Assembly: GCF_002754935.1 (NCBI RefSeq)
Contig: NZ_CP018092.1
Span: forward strand, 1,488,001 to 1,552,000
From: Thermostichus lividus PCC 6715
GTDB taxonomy: Bacteria > Cyanobacteriota > Cyanobacteriia > Thermosynechococcales > Thermosynechococcaceae
DNA: 64,000 bases
Direction of reading: 5' to 3'
The notes below the pieces were generated by a model. The model worked only from the letters and a program-made list of their open reading frames with translations. It had not been told where the DNA came from and did not search any database. A program made the position numbers and the translations under genes. This document shows, piece by piece, positions 18,044 to 27,473 of the stretch (its first letter is position 1; every line of letters begins with the position of its first letter).

Positions 18044-19213
18044 TTAGATGTGCAGCGACAGTAATGCCGTCAATAATTGGTCAATGTGCTGCGGTGTGTG
18101 ATCGGCACGCAGGGTAATCCGCAGCCGACTGTAGGGCACGGTGGGCGGACGGACAGCAGCCACCCAACAGCCCTGAGCCTGTAACTGCTGTCCCCATGCT
18201 TGGACGGTGGCCACATCAGGGGCAGGGAGGCAAAAAATGGGGGTCGGCACGGAACGAGGCAGTACCTGCACTCCCCCCTTAGCCAGTCCTATGGCCAACT
18301 GCTGAATGCGATCGTGTAGAGCTTGGCGGTGTTGGGGTTCAGATTGCACCATCTGAATCGCAGCTAAGGCAGCGGCGGTATCAGCGGGGGAGAGGCCAGT
18401 ACTATAAACCCACGTACTGGCGCGGTGGCGGAGGTAGGTAATGAGGGACTGATCGCCTGCGATATACCCCCCTAAGCTCCCCAGCGCTTTACTGAGGGTT
18501 CCCATCTGAATCACCCCAGTGTTGGACTGGCCTAGGGCTTCTAGGGTGCCTGCCCCCGTTGCCCCTAATACGCCTGTGCCGTGGGCATCATCCACCAACA
18601 CCATGGCAGTAAATTCTGCCCCAAGCTGACGGATGTCTGGCAGTGGGGCAACATCCCCATCCATACTGAACACTCCGTCGCTGAGAATCAGGCAACGGCG
18701 GTACTGGTGACGGTATTTTTTTAAGTAATGCCGCAACTGTTCTACATCATTGTGGCGGTACTCGTAGTAGGTTGCCCGGCTTAGGCGTGCTCCTTTTTTA
18801 AGACAAGCGTGATTATAGCTATCTGCAAGAATGAGATCCCGTGGATCCACTAGAGCGGCAATGGTACCGATATTGGCGGCGGTGCCGGAGCTAAAGACAA
18901 GGGCGGCTTCGGTGCCTTTCCAATGGGCGATCGCGCTTTCAAGCTCTGCGTGCAAAGGGCGCTCACCACTGAGTAAGCGGGAGCCTGTTGCACCAGTGCC
19001 CCACTCCTGAATAGCTTGAATGGCAGCAGCTTTGACGGCTGGATGAGTGGCTAAGCCGAGGTAATCATTACTGCAAAAGTTAATTAGTGGCTGCCCCCCA
19101 TCTTCGAGGGTCACAAGGGCAGCCGGTGCACTACTGGCTCTTGGCTGCCGCCACCAGTGGGCTCGCTGAAGTGCACCTAAGGCGGGTTCTAACCATGCAA
19201 AAGCTTGAGACAT
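18044..19213 (-). CDS. bioF: 8-amino-7-oxononanoate synthase
   Basis: The 389-residue PLP enzyme condenses pimeloyl-thioester with L-alanine in biotin synthesis. Visible motifs are NFCSNDYLGLATHP, GTGATGSRLLSGE, VDDAHGTGVLG and the PLP-lysine segment TLSKALGSLGGY. The length fits BioF rather than the related KBL or ALAS. The ISL3 fragment begins immediately after its stop, but the C terminus (LRADHTPQHIDQLLTALLSLHI) looks complete. The gene upstream (19238-19939) is on the same strand, 24 bp away. Confidence 0.94.
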   Translation of the reverse strand: MSQAFAWLEPALGALQRAHWWRQPRASSAPAALVTLEDGGQPLINFCSNDYLGLATHPAVKAAAIQAIQEWGTGATGSRLLSGERPLHAELESAIAHWKGTEAALVFSSGTAANIGTIAALVDPRDLILADSYNHACLKKGARLSRATYYEYRHNDVEQLRHYLKKYRHQYRRCLILSDGVFSMDGDVAPLPDIRQLGAEFTAMVLVDDAHGTGVLGATGAGTLEALGQSNTGVIQMGTLSKALGSLGGYIAGDQSLITYLRHRASTWVYSTGLSPADTAAALAAIQMVQSEPQHRQALHDRIQQLAIGLAKGGVQVLPRSVPTPIFCLPAPDVATVQAWGQQLQAQGCWVAAVRPPTVPYSRLRITLRADHTPQHIDQLLTALLSLHI

Positions 19214-19237
19214 TGTGGCTAGGAAATCAGAATCGGT

Positions 19238-19939
19238 TCACAGCTGGGGTCTGCTTGTAAGGTGGGGTGGTGGGCAATGAGGTAGGCGATCGCCCTCAGC
19301 ATTAATGTAGGTGACGGCAAAATTCATGTGGTGAAAATTCACCAAGGTATCGAGGCGATCGTCAAAGGCTGCCATGTGTGATTGCAAGTGACGGTAGGCA
19401 ACATCGTTGGCGCACAGGGAATAGTAGCTGTTAAAAAAGTGACAATACCACTGGCTAGCAATAGCTGGAGAGATGTCAAATAATGCTTTGACGCTATATC
19501 GTGGTGAATTGCGAGCAGAGTAAAGCGTTAGCAGCTTCACGAAATTATTTTTTTGCTGCTCGAGCAGGGCAAGGTAGGGATCCGTTGTTTTGAAGTGGGA
19601 GATGGCCACAAGATTGGAAATTAACCCTGCTGCTGCCAAAAATGGCTCCACATAGCGATCGCCAATAATGTAATCCTCTTGGCTAAAGAGATAAAGAAAG
19701 TGTTTCACTGCAGGGCTACTAAAAGCTCCCTGCTTTAGCTGGGAGTAGTTTACAAAGGCATCAATGGCATACTGCTGCTGCGGATCTAGGCTTAGATAGG
19801 TTGTCTGCCTAAAAAAATCCAGCAACTGCAAAAACTCCTCTGAGAGGGCATCCCACTGCTGCTGGCGATACAGATCGAGCAACCCGTTTGGCTGGAGTAT
19901 CCAAGACGAGGCGGCCGGGGATGGCGGTGCAGTTGTCAT
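19238..19939 (-). CDS. hypothetical protein resembling the N-terminal region of SPINDLY-like glycosyltransferases
   Basis: The 233-residue protein is helical, with YRQQQWDALSEEFLQLLDF followed by SQEDYIIGDRYVEPFLAAAG and VKLLTLYSARNSPRYSVKALFD. From memory this resembles the N-terminal part of cyanobacterial SPINDLY/O-GlcNAc-transferase-like proteins, but no glycosyltransferase catalytic domain follows. It may be a stand-alone domain or a truncated gene. The ATG at 19939 is preferred over the GTG at 19960. It precedes bioF on the same strand. Confidence 0.5.
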   Translation of the reverse strand: MTTAPPSPAASSWILQPNGLLDLYRQQQWDALSEEFLQLLDFFRQTTYLSLDPQQQYAIDAFVNYSQLKQGAFSSPAVKHFLYLFSQEDYIIGDRYVEPFLAAAGLISNLVAISHFKTTDPYLALLEQQKNNFVKLLTLYSARNSPRYSVKALFDISPAIASQWYCHFFNSYYSLCANDVAYRHLQSHMAAFDDRLDTLVNFHHMNFAVTYINAEGDRLPHCPPPHLTSRPQL

Positions 19940-19985
19940 GAAATCTTGCTCGTGCTCCACTCAATCCCCAATCCTAGCAAACCCT

Positions 19986-20741
19986 CTAGACCAACACATG
20001 GGAGGAACGGGACTGTGCTGGACGTTGGTGGGGTTTCACCCCATTGTGCCTGTGGCGACCGTTCACGGGTTCGAGGTGCAGACGATAGCCCACATTGCGT
20101 ACCGTTTGAATGAGACGCGGTTGCTGGGGATCAAGCTCTATTTTTTTGCGTAAAGATAGAATATGCGTATCGACAGTGCGTGGGTTATCAATACTTTCGG
20201 GCCATGCCCTGCGCAGGAGTTCTTGACGACTGAGGGGTGTGCCTCCCATTTGCGTGAGCACATAGAGCAAACTAAACTCTTGGGGTGTTAGATCGACCGG
20301 CATATTCCGGACAACAACTCGTCGTTGCACCAAATCCACTTGCAACTCACCTAGATTCAGAACGCTAGGTAAAAACGGACGGCTACGGCGCGTGAGGACT
20401 TCGACCCGGGCTAAAAACTCCTGCATCCCAAACGGCTTGGCAAGATAGTCATCGGCACCTGAGCGCAAGGCGGCCACAACATCTGTTTCATCGCCGTGAG
20501 CCGAAAGTACTAAGATAATGGCCTGCTGCTGATAGTGAAGCCAGCGGCACAGATCAAGGCCATTCCCTTCATTTAAGTCGAGGTCTAGGACAACAAGATC
20601 GGGATGGCGCTGTTGAAAGACCTCTTGCCCCTGCTGACACCCACTGGCCAAGTGAACGGTATGGCCAACCTGCTGTAAATGCCAGCCTAGGAGAGATCGG
20701 AGGTGGGGGTTGCTCTCAATAATTTCGATATGCACAAACAT
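19986..20741 (-). CDS. OmpR/PhoB-family response regulator
   Basis: The 251-residue protein has an N-terminal receiver with the phospho-acceptor in LVVLDLDLNEGNG and the conserved lysine in DDYLAKPFG, followed by a winged-helix DNA-binding domain (LTPQEFSLLYVL, RTVDTHILSLRKKIE, RNVGYRLHLE). The receiver lacks the usual double-acid pocket at the very N terminus (IEIIESN in place of ILVVDDE), so its phosphorylation may be atypical. The ATG at 20741 (MFVHIE) fits the domain start; the frame extends to 20819. No histidine kinase is adjacent. A basic C-terminal tail extends beyond the domain. Confidence 0.85.
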   Translation of the reverse strand: MFVHIEIIESNPHLRSLLGWHLQQVGHTVHLASGCQQGQEVFQQRHPDLVVLDLDLNEGNGLDLCRWLHYQQQAIILVLSAHGDETDVVAALRSGADDYLAKPFGMQEFLARVEVLTRRSRPFLPSVLNLGELQVDLVQRRVVVRNMPVDLTPQEFSLLYVLTQMGGTPLSRQELLRRAWPESIDNPRTVDTHILSLRKKIELDPQQPRLIQTVRNVGYRLHLEPVNGRHRHNGVKPHQRPAQSRSSHVLV

Positions 20742-22279
20742 AAGCCATTGCCCCACATTAGGAGAGGAGTAAACAGTAACAAGCAACAGGTAACTTTCTT
20801 GTGAATGTTTACCGCCCATGAGACGAACTGTTCATCAGCGGTGTCCCAATCCCATCATAAAGAGAGGGTTAAGTGTCCTCTCCCAAGGGTATTTCACTGG
20901 AATTGGATGCTAATTTAGCAAATTTATCCCTAACTGTTTCGTAACCCCAGCAACAGATTTAAGGCTTTTCAGCGAGATCTTAAGGTTCCATCTGTACCGC
21001 AGGGTCAAGAGCATCGCCAAACCATACCACTGCATAGCCTCTGTAAATGCCAATGCCAATCGCTTGCCATGTCATGGATTGGCATATCCCTTAATTGAGG
21101 AGAACACTGCGATGGGCAGAGCTACGCTGCCATGAGTTAAACGCAGCAGCAGTAGTGGCACGATAGGGGTGAGCTTGGCCAACAGCGTTTTCGTAGGCGT
21201 TAGTGGGGTAGGGCGTACCAAGACGTTGCGGAGCCGTCCACATGCAGGGATAGGTACTGGGTGTTGAGTCTTGGGTGAAACAGATTGACCGGCGGGTTCA
21301 GATATCAGGAGCCAGTTGGCATCCACGCCATGCACCCTAAGTGCTAGCCCAATGCAGGTATGGTGCTTTGTTTTGGAGTTGGCATCCTTGGGATACTTTA
21401 CGCTGTGTTTAACATATTGCCCGTAGCTAAGGCTAGGAGATTCCCCTAAGGTTGTCCTTTAGGATTACTGGTTCAGTGGCCGCACTTACAAACTCAACTT
21501 GCTTTGCATTAGCAGAGGTGCTTGTCTCTCTAGTCGTTTACTCTTTATTGGAGATGTTTCCGTATGTCCTACGATACACCCTAGATTTTACAACATTTCA
21601 GCACCTTATATCCCCATGTCTCAAGGCAGGGGCTTTAGGGCGCTTTGTCGGTGAAAACGTTATTAGATGCGTCATGCTTTGCTGTAGAGGCACAGCATTA
21701 ACCTCATTGGGACCCTAGAGGTCATCTTCTTTTTTCAGCCAGTAAGGAAGTTAGGGTGTAAACATGGTCAAGCCGCTCTTGTTGTTAATACCAAGCATCA
21801 TGTTAGGCTCGTTCTCGTTGCTACCTCAAGAGCACGGGAGATTCTCGCTCGTCAGATAAAGGAGGATGCCACGACCCGCCGCTGGGATCGATACTACTCC
21901 CTGCTTTTTGTTCACGGAACTGTGCTATAACCCCGGTCGTTTAAGCTAACTATTAAAAATTAACCTGCGCTGTCTTGTTGGCTACTACGGAACATGGTAT
22001 AGAGATAGGATTACTATGACTTCATTGAGGAAACGGCTGGCCTAGGTTAAGGCCATATATCTTTTAGGCAGAAAATATGCCAAACATTTCTGAAATAGTA
22101 TCACAACCTAAAAGGTGATAAAATGTCGTTACTCTACGTAAGAACTTGAATTTTTAAAGCAGTTATGGTTATCTAAATAATAGGCTCACTATTATTGAGT
22201 TGGCTGTCATCTGATCGACAATCAACTATCTAAGTCGTCAATGAGGGACAGCATTTAACGGTTGATAAGGTAGGTTAAA
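20742..22279. other. 1.5-kb region without an intact gene
   Basis: I find no intact gene here. A 9-bp inverted repeat (ATGCCAATC at 21053-21061, GATTGGCAT at 21077-21085) forms a hairpin. An IS200/IS605-type end lies at 21604-21652. An open frame without a clear start (21688-21930) ends RRWDRYYSLLFVHGTVL and looks coding-like, but I do not recognise it. Frames at 21072-21335 (minus) and 21452-21718 (plus) have no recognisable product. The last 140 bp before 22280 must hold the cyAbrB promoter. The region reads as a graveyard of inserted and decayed DNA. Confidence 0.5.
21604..21652 (-). mobile_element. isolated IS200/IS605-type terminal hairpin
   Basis: CTTATATCCCCATGTCTCAAGGCAGGGGCTTTAGGGCG-like sequence resembles the end at 16131-16172 in the same orientation (shared CTTATATCCCCATG, GGCAGGGGCTTTA and CGGT). 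The CCCC...GGGG hairpin spans 21612-21632. No partner end or transposase could be found nearby, so it is a solo or decayed end. Confidence 0.5.
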
Positions 22280-22678
22280 ATGGGACGAAAACGAGTAGAA
22301 CCTCTCACGGGTGCTGCTTTACTAGACAAAGTCAAAGAACTCGAACATCTTTCTAAGGCAGAAAAGGCAAAAGCCTGTGGCTACTACACGGTTACTCAAA
22401 GTGGTGCTGAGCGGATCAGCAAGATGAAATTTACTAATGCCTTGCTCGAAGCGTTGGGGATGAATCTTGACAGTAAGAGCGGGCGGAGTGGTAGTCGGGG
22501 TGGCCGTAGTGCCAGCTATCGGATTACGGTACAAGCCAATGGCAACTTGCTGATTGGTTCTGCCTATACGAAGCAAATGAATCTGAAACCTGGGGATGAG
22601 TTTGAAATTAGCCTTGGGCGTAAGCATATTCATCTCAAGCAGGTCAGCAGTAATGGTCAGCCCACAGATCCCGACTAG
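22280..22678 (+). CDS. cyAbrB-type transcriptional regulator
   Basis: The 132-residue protein is a cyanobacterial AbrB-like regulator with the swapped-hairpin domain at the C terminus: SYRITVQANGNLLIGSAYT and LKPGDEFEISLGRKHIHLKQ. The N-terminal part (LTGAALLDKVKELEHLSKAEKAKACGYYTVT) is the conserved cyAbrB-specific region. Wording of the motifs is closer to the cyAbrB2 (Sll0822) type, which governs carbon/nitrogen balance genes in Synechocystis; paralogue choice is from memory. AAGGTAGG precedes the ATG. Its stop overlaps by four bases that of the convergent oxoprolinase gene. Confidence 0.88.
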   Translation: MGRKRVEPLTGAALLDKVKELEHLSKAEKAKACGYYTVTQSGAERISKMKFTNALLEALGMNLDSKSGRSGSRGGRSASYRITVQANGNLLIGSAYTKQMNLKPGDEFEISLGRKHIHLKQVSSNGQPTDPD

Positions 22679-25600
22679 ATCCCGAAGCCACCACCACCGG
22701 GGGTAGCCACTCGCAGGCGATCGCCCGGCTGCACTTGAATAGTCACTGTTCCTGGCAACGTTTGAGGAGGCTGGTTGAGGGGCAGTAACTGATTTTGCCC
22801 CGTTGCCCCGGCTTCCCCACCAGCTAAGCCGAAGGGTGGAATGCGGCGTGACTGGCTCAGAAGGCTAACGGTCATGGCTTCGCGAAACTCGAGAACTCGC
22901 ACTGCGCCATCGCCCCCCCGGTGCCTCCCCTTCCCACCACTCCCCGAGCGACGACGAAATTCCCAAATGATGACTGGATAGCGGCTTTCAAGAACTTCAA
23001 CATCCGTCAGCCGTGAGTTGGTCATGTGGGTTTGCACGGTGCTAGCCCCCTCAAAGGTGGCTCCTGCCCCTGCACCACCACAGAGGGTTTCGTAGTATTG
23101 ATAGCGGTCATTGCCAAAACTCAGGTTGTTCATGGTGCCCTGAGAGGCTGCCATGACCCCCAGTGCGCCATAGAGAAGGTTGGCAAGGGCTTGGGAGGTT
23201 TCGACGTTCCCAGCTACAACCGCAGCAGGGTAGGTGGGGTTAAGCAGGCACCCGGTTGGAATACGCAGGGTAATGGGTCGTAAACACCCTTCATTAAGGG
23301 GAATATCCTCTTGGACAAGGGTACGAAAGACGTAGAGCGCCACCGCCTTAGTGATGGCGAGGGGGGCGTTAAAGTTGTCGCTGCGTTGGGGTGAGGTGCC
23401 GCTGAAGTCGAGAAGCGCAGTTCCTTGCTCAGGGTCAATGGTGATCTGTACCTGAAGGCAACTACCGTTGTCCATGTCTGTCCGAAACGTTCCGCTGGCC
23501 AGCGATCGCAAACACTGGCGCACGCACTCAGCAGCATTGTCTTGGGTGAATTGCATATAAGCAACCACCACCTCCCGGCCATAGCGATCGCAGAGGCTGC
23601 GTAGCTCCTGCATGCCGCGCTGATTGGCGGCAACTTGTGCTTGTAAATCTGCTAGGTTTTGCTGGAGATGTCGGACAGGGTAGGGTGTTGCCGTTAAACA
23701 TTGGCTGATGGCCAGCGTCTGAAACACCCCTTGATCTACAAGGAGGACGTTATCCAGCAGTGCCCCTTCTTCAGCAATCGTCGTGCTGTTGGCGGGCATT
23801 GACCCCGGACTAATACCACCAATATCCGCATGGTGCCCCCGCGAGGCCACAAAGAATGCGGGGCGTGTTTCCCTAGGCAAAAAGACAGGGGTGATTACGG
23901 TAATATCAGGGAGGTGAGTGCCGCCGCGGTAGGGATTGTTCGTGGCAAACACCTGACCTGGGCGCAGGGTATCGCCCTTCTCTGCCAGCAGTGCCTTGAC
24001 ACTTTCCCCCATGGAGCCAAGGTGAACAGGGATGTGGGGAGCATTGGCCACGAGGTTGCCCTGATGGTCAAAAAGGGCACAGGAAAAGTCTAAGCGTTCT
24101 TTGATGTTGACCGAGACACTGGTGTGTTGCAGGGTGACCCCCATCTGCTCGGCAATGGCGCGAAAAAGCTGCTGAAAGATGGCTAGCTGTACCGGATCGG
24201 CAACGGTTGGCCGCTGCCGTGGTTGGGGTACTGTTGGGGCGGCCATAGGAGATAACCAGAGGCCGCCTTGGGGGTCAACTTTAGCCTGCCACCCTGCCTC
24301 TACTACATTTGTGCCTGTCCCATCCAGAATGAGGGCTACCCCTTGGATGACTGTATTGCTAGGGAGTGCCTGCCGCTGGTACACTGGCGCCAGATGCCAC
24401 TGCCCCTGACTATAGACACGCACGGTGGCCAAGGGCTGTGAGCTGACGTAGGGTCGGGAGTCCGTTACCGCTGGGGGTGGCTGACACGCTACGGCTTCAA
24501 CGGCAATTTGGCCTATCCGAAGCGATCGCCCCGCTAACACAAAGCCATAGCGATCCTGATGTGCCTGAGTAAAGGCTGCCGTCATGGTGGTGACATCGTC
24601 CCACGGAATCCACAGGGTCGAGTCCGTGCCCTCATACCCTAGCCCCGCGCGAACATGGGTTTGCACACTTTGTGCACTCACCCCTTGAGTCACTAAATCC
24701 CCTAGTGCCTGTTGCCGGAGTTGTTCAATCGTTGCTGCAAGGTGGGACACCGTCTCTGGGGTTAAAGGGCGTTCAATGGTTTGCTCTTTGAGTACCCGTA
24801 GCTCTGCTTGGCCAATGCCGTAAGCGGAAAGCACCCCCGCATACGGGTGGATATAGACTTGTGGCATCCCCAAAACCTCGGCAATGAGGCAGGCATGTTG
24901 GCCGCCAGCACCACCAAAACAGCAGAGGGTGTATTCCCGTACATCGTGCCCCTGCTCTAAGGAAATTTTTTTGATTGCCTGCGCCATGGTATGAACGGCA
25001 ACCGCAATAAAGCCAGTGGCCACTGCTTCCGGTGGTACCTGCTCTCCCGTGGCCTTGGCGATCGTGGTGGCAAGCTCGCCAAATTTGTGGATCACCGTCT
25101 TGTGATCAAGGGGTTGTTGACCATCCACGCCAAACACTGACGGAAAATAGTCAGGTTGAATCTTCCCTAGCAAAACATTGGCATCGGTGATGGTTAGTGG
25201 TCCACCGCGGCGATAGGCAGCAGGCCCGGGGTTTGCCCCCGCAGAGGCTGGCCCCACTTGGTAGCGTCCCCCGTGAAAGCGCAGAATCGACCCTCCCCCT
25301 GCTGCGACAGTATGCACCGCTAACAGGGGCGATCGCACCCGTACACCAGCGATACTGGCTTCTTCCCAGCGTTCATACTCTGGCCAAGGGGTCGTCTGGC
25401 TGTGGCGGTAGTGACATACATCGGTAGATGTCCCCCCCATATCCAGACCAATCAACCGCTCAATACCGGCGGCCAAGGCGGTTTGCACCACACCCACCAT
25501 CCCGCCCGCAGGCCCTGAGAGTAAGCTATCTTTACCGCGAAAAAAGGAGGCCGCCACCACGCCGCCATTGGACTGCATACAGTAGAGGGGAATCTCCCCT

Positions 25601-26283
25601 AATTCAGCCTGAACCCCTGCAAGGTAGCGGTGGAGTACAGGGGACAAATAGGCATCGACAACGGTGGTATCCCCACGGCTGACCAGTTTGATTAAGCCAC
25701 TGACTTCGTGGGACACCGATACCTGAGTGAAACCAATGGCGCGAGCCAGCTCAGCAATTTGCATCTCATGGCGGGGGTAGCGATAGCCATGCACCAAGAC
25801 AATGGCACAACTGCGGATGCCTTTGGCATAGCAAGATCGCAATTGCGGCTCCAATGCGGCCACATCAAGGGGGACTAATACCTCGCCGCTGGCACTCAGG
25901 CGCTCTCTGACTTCAATGACCTCAGCATAGAGTGGCTCAGGCTGTTGAATCGCAAGGGCAAAGAGATCCGGACGCTGTTGGTAGCCAATAGCTAAGGCAT
26001 CGCCAAACCCTTCGGTAATTACAAGTACTGTTGGCTCTCCGGTGCGCTCCAGCAGGGCATTGGTGGCAACCGTGGTGCCCAGTTTAACGATCTCAACCGT
26101 CTCTGCCGGTATGGGGTCACTGGCCTGTAGCCCCATCAAAGAGCGAATGCCGGCCACCGCTGCATCCCGGTAGTGCTCTGGATTGTCTGATAGGAGCTTA
26201 TGAACCAGAATTTGGCCGTTGGGGTGCCGCGCTACAATATCGGTAAATGTGCCCCCGCGATCAATCCAGAATTGCCATTTCAT
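22675..26283 (-). CDS. 5-oxoprolinase / hydantoinase A-B fusion
   Basis: The 1202-residue single chain joins a HyuA-type ATPase half (about 1-520; WIDRGGTFTDIVARHPNG, KLGTTVATNALLERTGE, GLDMGGTSTDVCHY) to a HyuB-type half (about 690-1195; FSCALFDHQGNLVANAPHIP, NNPYRGGTHLPDITV, GDGAVRVLEFRE). This order and length match ATP-dependent 5-oxoprolinase, which opens 5-oxoproline to glutamate; bacterial homologues are also called N-methylhydantoinases, so the substrate is not certain. It has an independent promoter region (26284-26445) shared divergently with the gap-arsJ operon. Confidence 0.88.
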   Translation of the reverse strand: MKWQFWIDRGGTFTDIVARHPNGQILVHKLLSDNPEHYRDAAVAGIRSLMGLQASDPIPAETVEIVKLGTTVATNALLERTGEPTVLVITEGFGDALAIGYQQRPDLFALAIQQPEPLYAEVIEVRERLSASGEVLVPLDVAALEPQLRSCYAKGIRSCAIVLVHGYRYPRHEMQIAELARAIGFTQVSVSHEVSGLIKLVSRGDTTVVDAYLSPVLHRYLAGVQAELGEIPLYCMQSNGGVVAASFFRGKDSLLSGPAGGMVGVVQTALAAGIERLIGLDMGGTSTDVCHYRHSQTTPWPEYERWEEASIAGVRVRSPLLAVHTVAAGGGSILRFHGGRYQVGPASAGANPGPAAYRRGGPLTITDANVLLGKIQPDYFPSVFGVDGQQPLDHKTVIHKFGELATTIAKATGEQVPPEAVATGFIAVAVHTMAQAIKKISLEQGHDVREYTLCCFGGAGGQHACLIAEVLGMPQVYIHPYAGVLSAYGIGQAELRVLKEQTIERPLTPETVSHLAATIEQLRQQALGDLVTQGVSAQSVQTHVRAGLGYEGTDSTLWIPWDDVTTMTAAFTQAHQDRYGFVLAGRSLRIGQIAVEAVACQPPPAVTDSRPYVSSQPLATVRVYSQGQWHLAPVYQRQALPSNTVIQGVALILDGTGTNVVEAGWQAKVDPQGGLWLSPMAAPTVPQPRQRPTVADPVQLAIFQQLFRAIAEQMGVTLQHTSVSVNIKERLDFSCALFDHQGNLVANAPHIPVHLGSMGESVKALLAEKGDTLRPGQVFATNNPYRGGTHLPDITVITPVFLPRETRPAFFVASRGHHADIGGISPGSMPANSTTIAEEGALLDNVLLVDQGVFQTLAISQCLTATPYPVRHLQQNLADLQAQVAANQRGMQELRSLCDRYGREVVVAYMQFTQDNAAECVRQCLRSLASGTFRTDMDNGSCLQVQITIDPEQGTALLDFSGTSPQRSDNFNAPLAITKAVALYVFRTLVQEDIPLNEGCLRPITLRIPTGCLLNPTYPAAVVAGNVETSQALANLLYGALGVMAASQGTMNNLSFGNDRYQYYETLCGGAGAGATFEGASTVQTHMTNSRLTDVEVLESRYPVIIWEFRRRSGSGGKGRHRGGDGAVRVLEFREAMTVSLLSQSRRIPPFGLAGGEAGATGQNQLLPLNQPPQTLPGTVTIQVQPGDRLRVATPGGGGFGI

Positions 26284-26389
26284 TCCTACTTCGCCTGAAC
26301 CCAGCGCTCTTTCAGTATCCTACGGTGAGGGCTAGCTGTTTTGTCTTCTGCCCTTAGAATCCCCAAAGGCTCAAGGCTATTGGTGGGCA

Positions 26390-26419
26390 TTGACAATTCA
26401 AGATAAGTTGAAATAACGT
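26390..26419 (+). promoter_or_regulatory. promoter with candidate ArsR/SmtB-type operator for gap-arsJ
   Basis: A consensus -35 TTGACA lies at 26390-26395 and a weak -10 near 26413-26419 (TAACGT or ATAACG). Between them is the inverted repeat TTCAA-N6-TTGAA (26397-26412). A repressor bound there would block the promoter, as ArsR/SmtB proteins do. No arsR gene is in the window. The reading is inference. Confidence 0.45.
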
Positions 26420-26445
26420 AGGAATGACCTGCTGGAGCAGCCACA

Positions 26446-27456
26446 ATGGGTATTGGCATCGGCATTAACGGCTTTGGACGTATTGGCCGCTTAGTGTTGC
26501 GAGCCGCATGGGCTTGGCCTGAACTGGAGTTCCGCCACATTAATGAGATTCAGGGGGGCACAACGGCAGCCGCACATTTGCTGGAATTTGATTCGGTTCA
26601 TGGTCGTTGGCCACAGGCGATTCATCCCACGGAGGGGGCGATCGCCATTGCGGATCAATCGATCACCTTTTCTGAGGCGAAGCATCCAGAGGATGTTCCT
26701 TGGGGCGATTACGGTGTAGAGATTGTGCTGGAGTGTTCTGGTAAGTTTCGCACCCCCAAGCAGTTAGCCCCCTATTTTGCCGCAGGGGTGAAAAAAGTCA
26801 TTGTGGCCGCGCCCGTTAAAGAGGAAGCGCTCAACATTGTCATGGGGGTCAACGATCATCTTTATGATCCGCATACCCATCATTTACTCACGGCGGCCTC
26901 CTGCACCACCAACTGTCTCGCGCCTGTGGTCAAGGTCATTCACGAAGCCTTGGGGATTCGTCACGGCTTAATTACCACAATTCATAATGTCACGAATACG
27001 CAAACCGTTGTCGATGCCCCCCACAAAGACTTACGTCGCGCTCGCTCTAGCCTGATGTCCTTGGTGCCCACCACCACTGGCTCCGCCACCGCCATTGGCC
27101 TGATTTATCCTGAGTTGCAAGGGAAGCTGAACGGTTTGGCGGTACGGGTTCCCTTGTTGAACGCCTCCCTAACCGACTGTGTGTTTGAAGTCAGCCGTGC
27201 CACGACGGTTGCTGAGGTGAACACATTCCTAAAGACGGCAGCAGCCGGTGACCTGAAGGGTATCCTCGGCTACGAAGAGCGCCCCCTTGTATCTATTGAC
27301 TACTGCAACGATCCCCGCTCCAGTATTATTGATGCCCCCTCAACCCTTGTCGTCGATGACACACAGGTGAAAATTCTGGCGTGGTACGACAATGAGTGGG
27401 GCTACAGTAACCGCATGGCTGAACTCGCTCGCTTAGTGGCGACAACCCTTCCCTAA
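26446..27456 (+). CDS. ArsJ-associated glyceraldehyde-3-phosphate dehydrogenase
   Basis: The 336-residue enzyme has the NAD-binding [16 protein letters not shown] start and the catalytic cysteine in [17 protein letters not shown], with the C-terminal [15 protein letters not shown]. Because the next gene is arsJ, it is best read as the GAPDH of the ArsJ pathway. With arsenate in place of phosphate this type makes unstable 1-arseno-3-phosphoglycerate, which ArsJ exports. That function follows from established work on gap-arsJ operons and is inferred here from adjacency. GGAG lies upstream of the ATG; 17 bp separate it from arsJ. Confidence 0.88.
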   Translation: MGIGIGINGFGRIGRLVLRAAWAWPELEFRHINEIQGGTTAAAHLLEFDSVHGRWPQAIHPTEGAIAIADQSITFSEAKHPEDVPWGDYGVEIVLECSGKFRTPKQLAPYFAAGVKKVIVAAPVKEEALNIVMGVNDHLYDPHTHHLLTAASCTTNCLAPVVKVIHEALGIRHGLITTIHNVTNTQTVVDAPHKDLRRARSSLMSLVPTTTGSATAIGLIYPELQGKLNGLAVRVPLLNASLTDCVFEVSRATTVAEVNTFLKTAAAGDLKGILGYEERPLVSIDYCNDPRSSIIDAPSTLVVDDTQVKILAWYDNEWGYSNRMAELARLVATTLP

Positions 27457-27473
27457 GGATCAGGAGAACTGGC

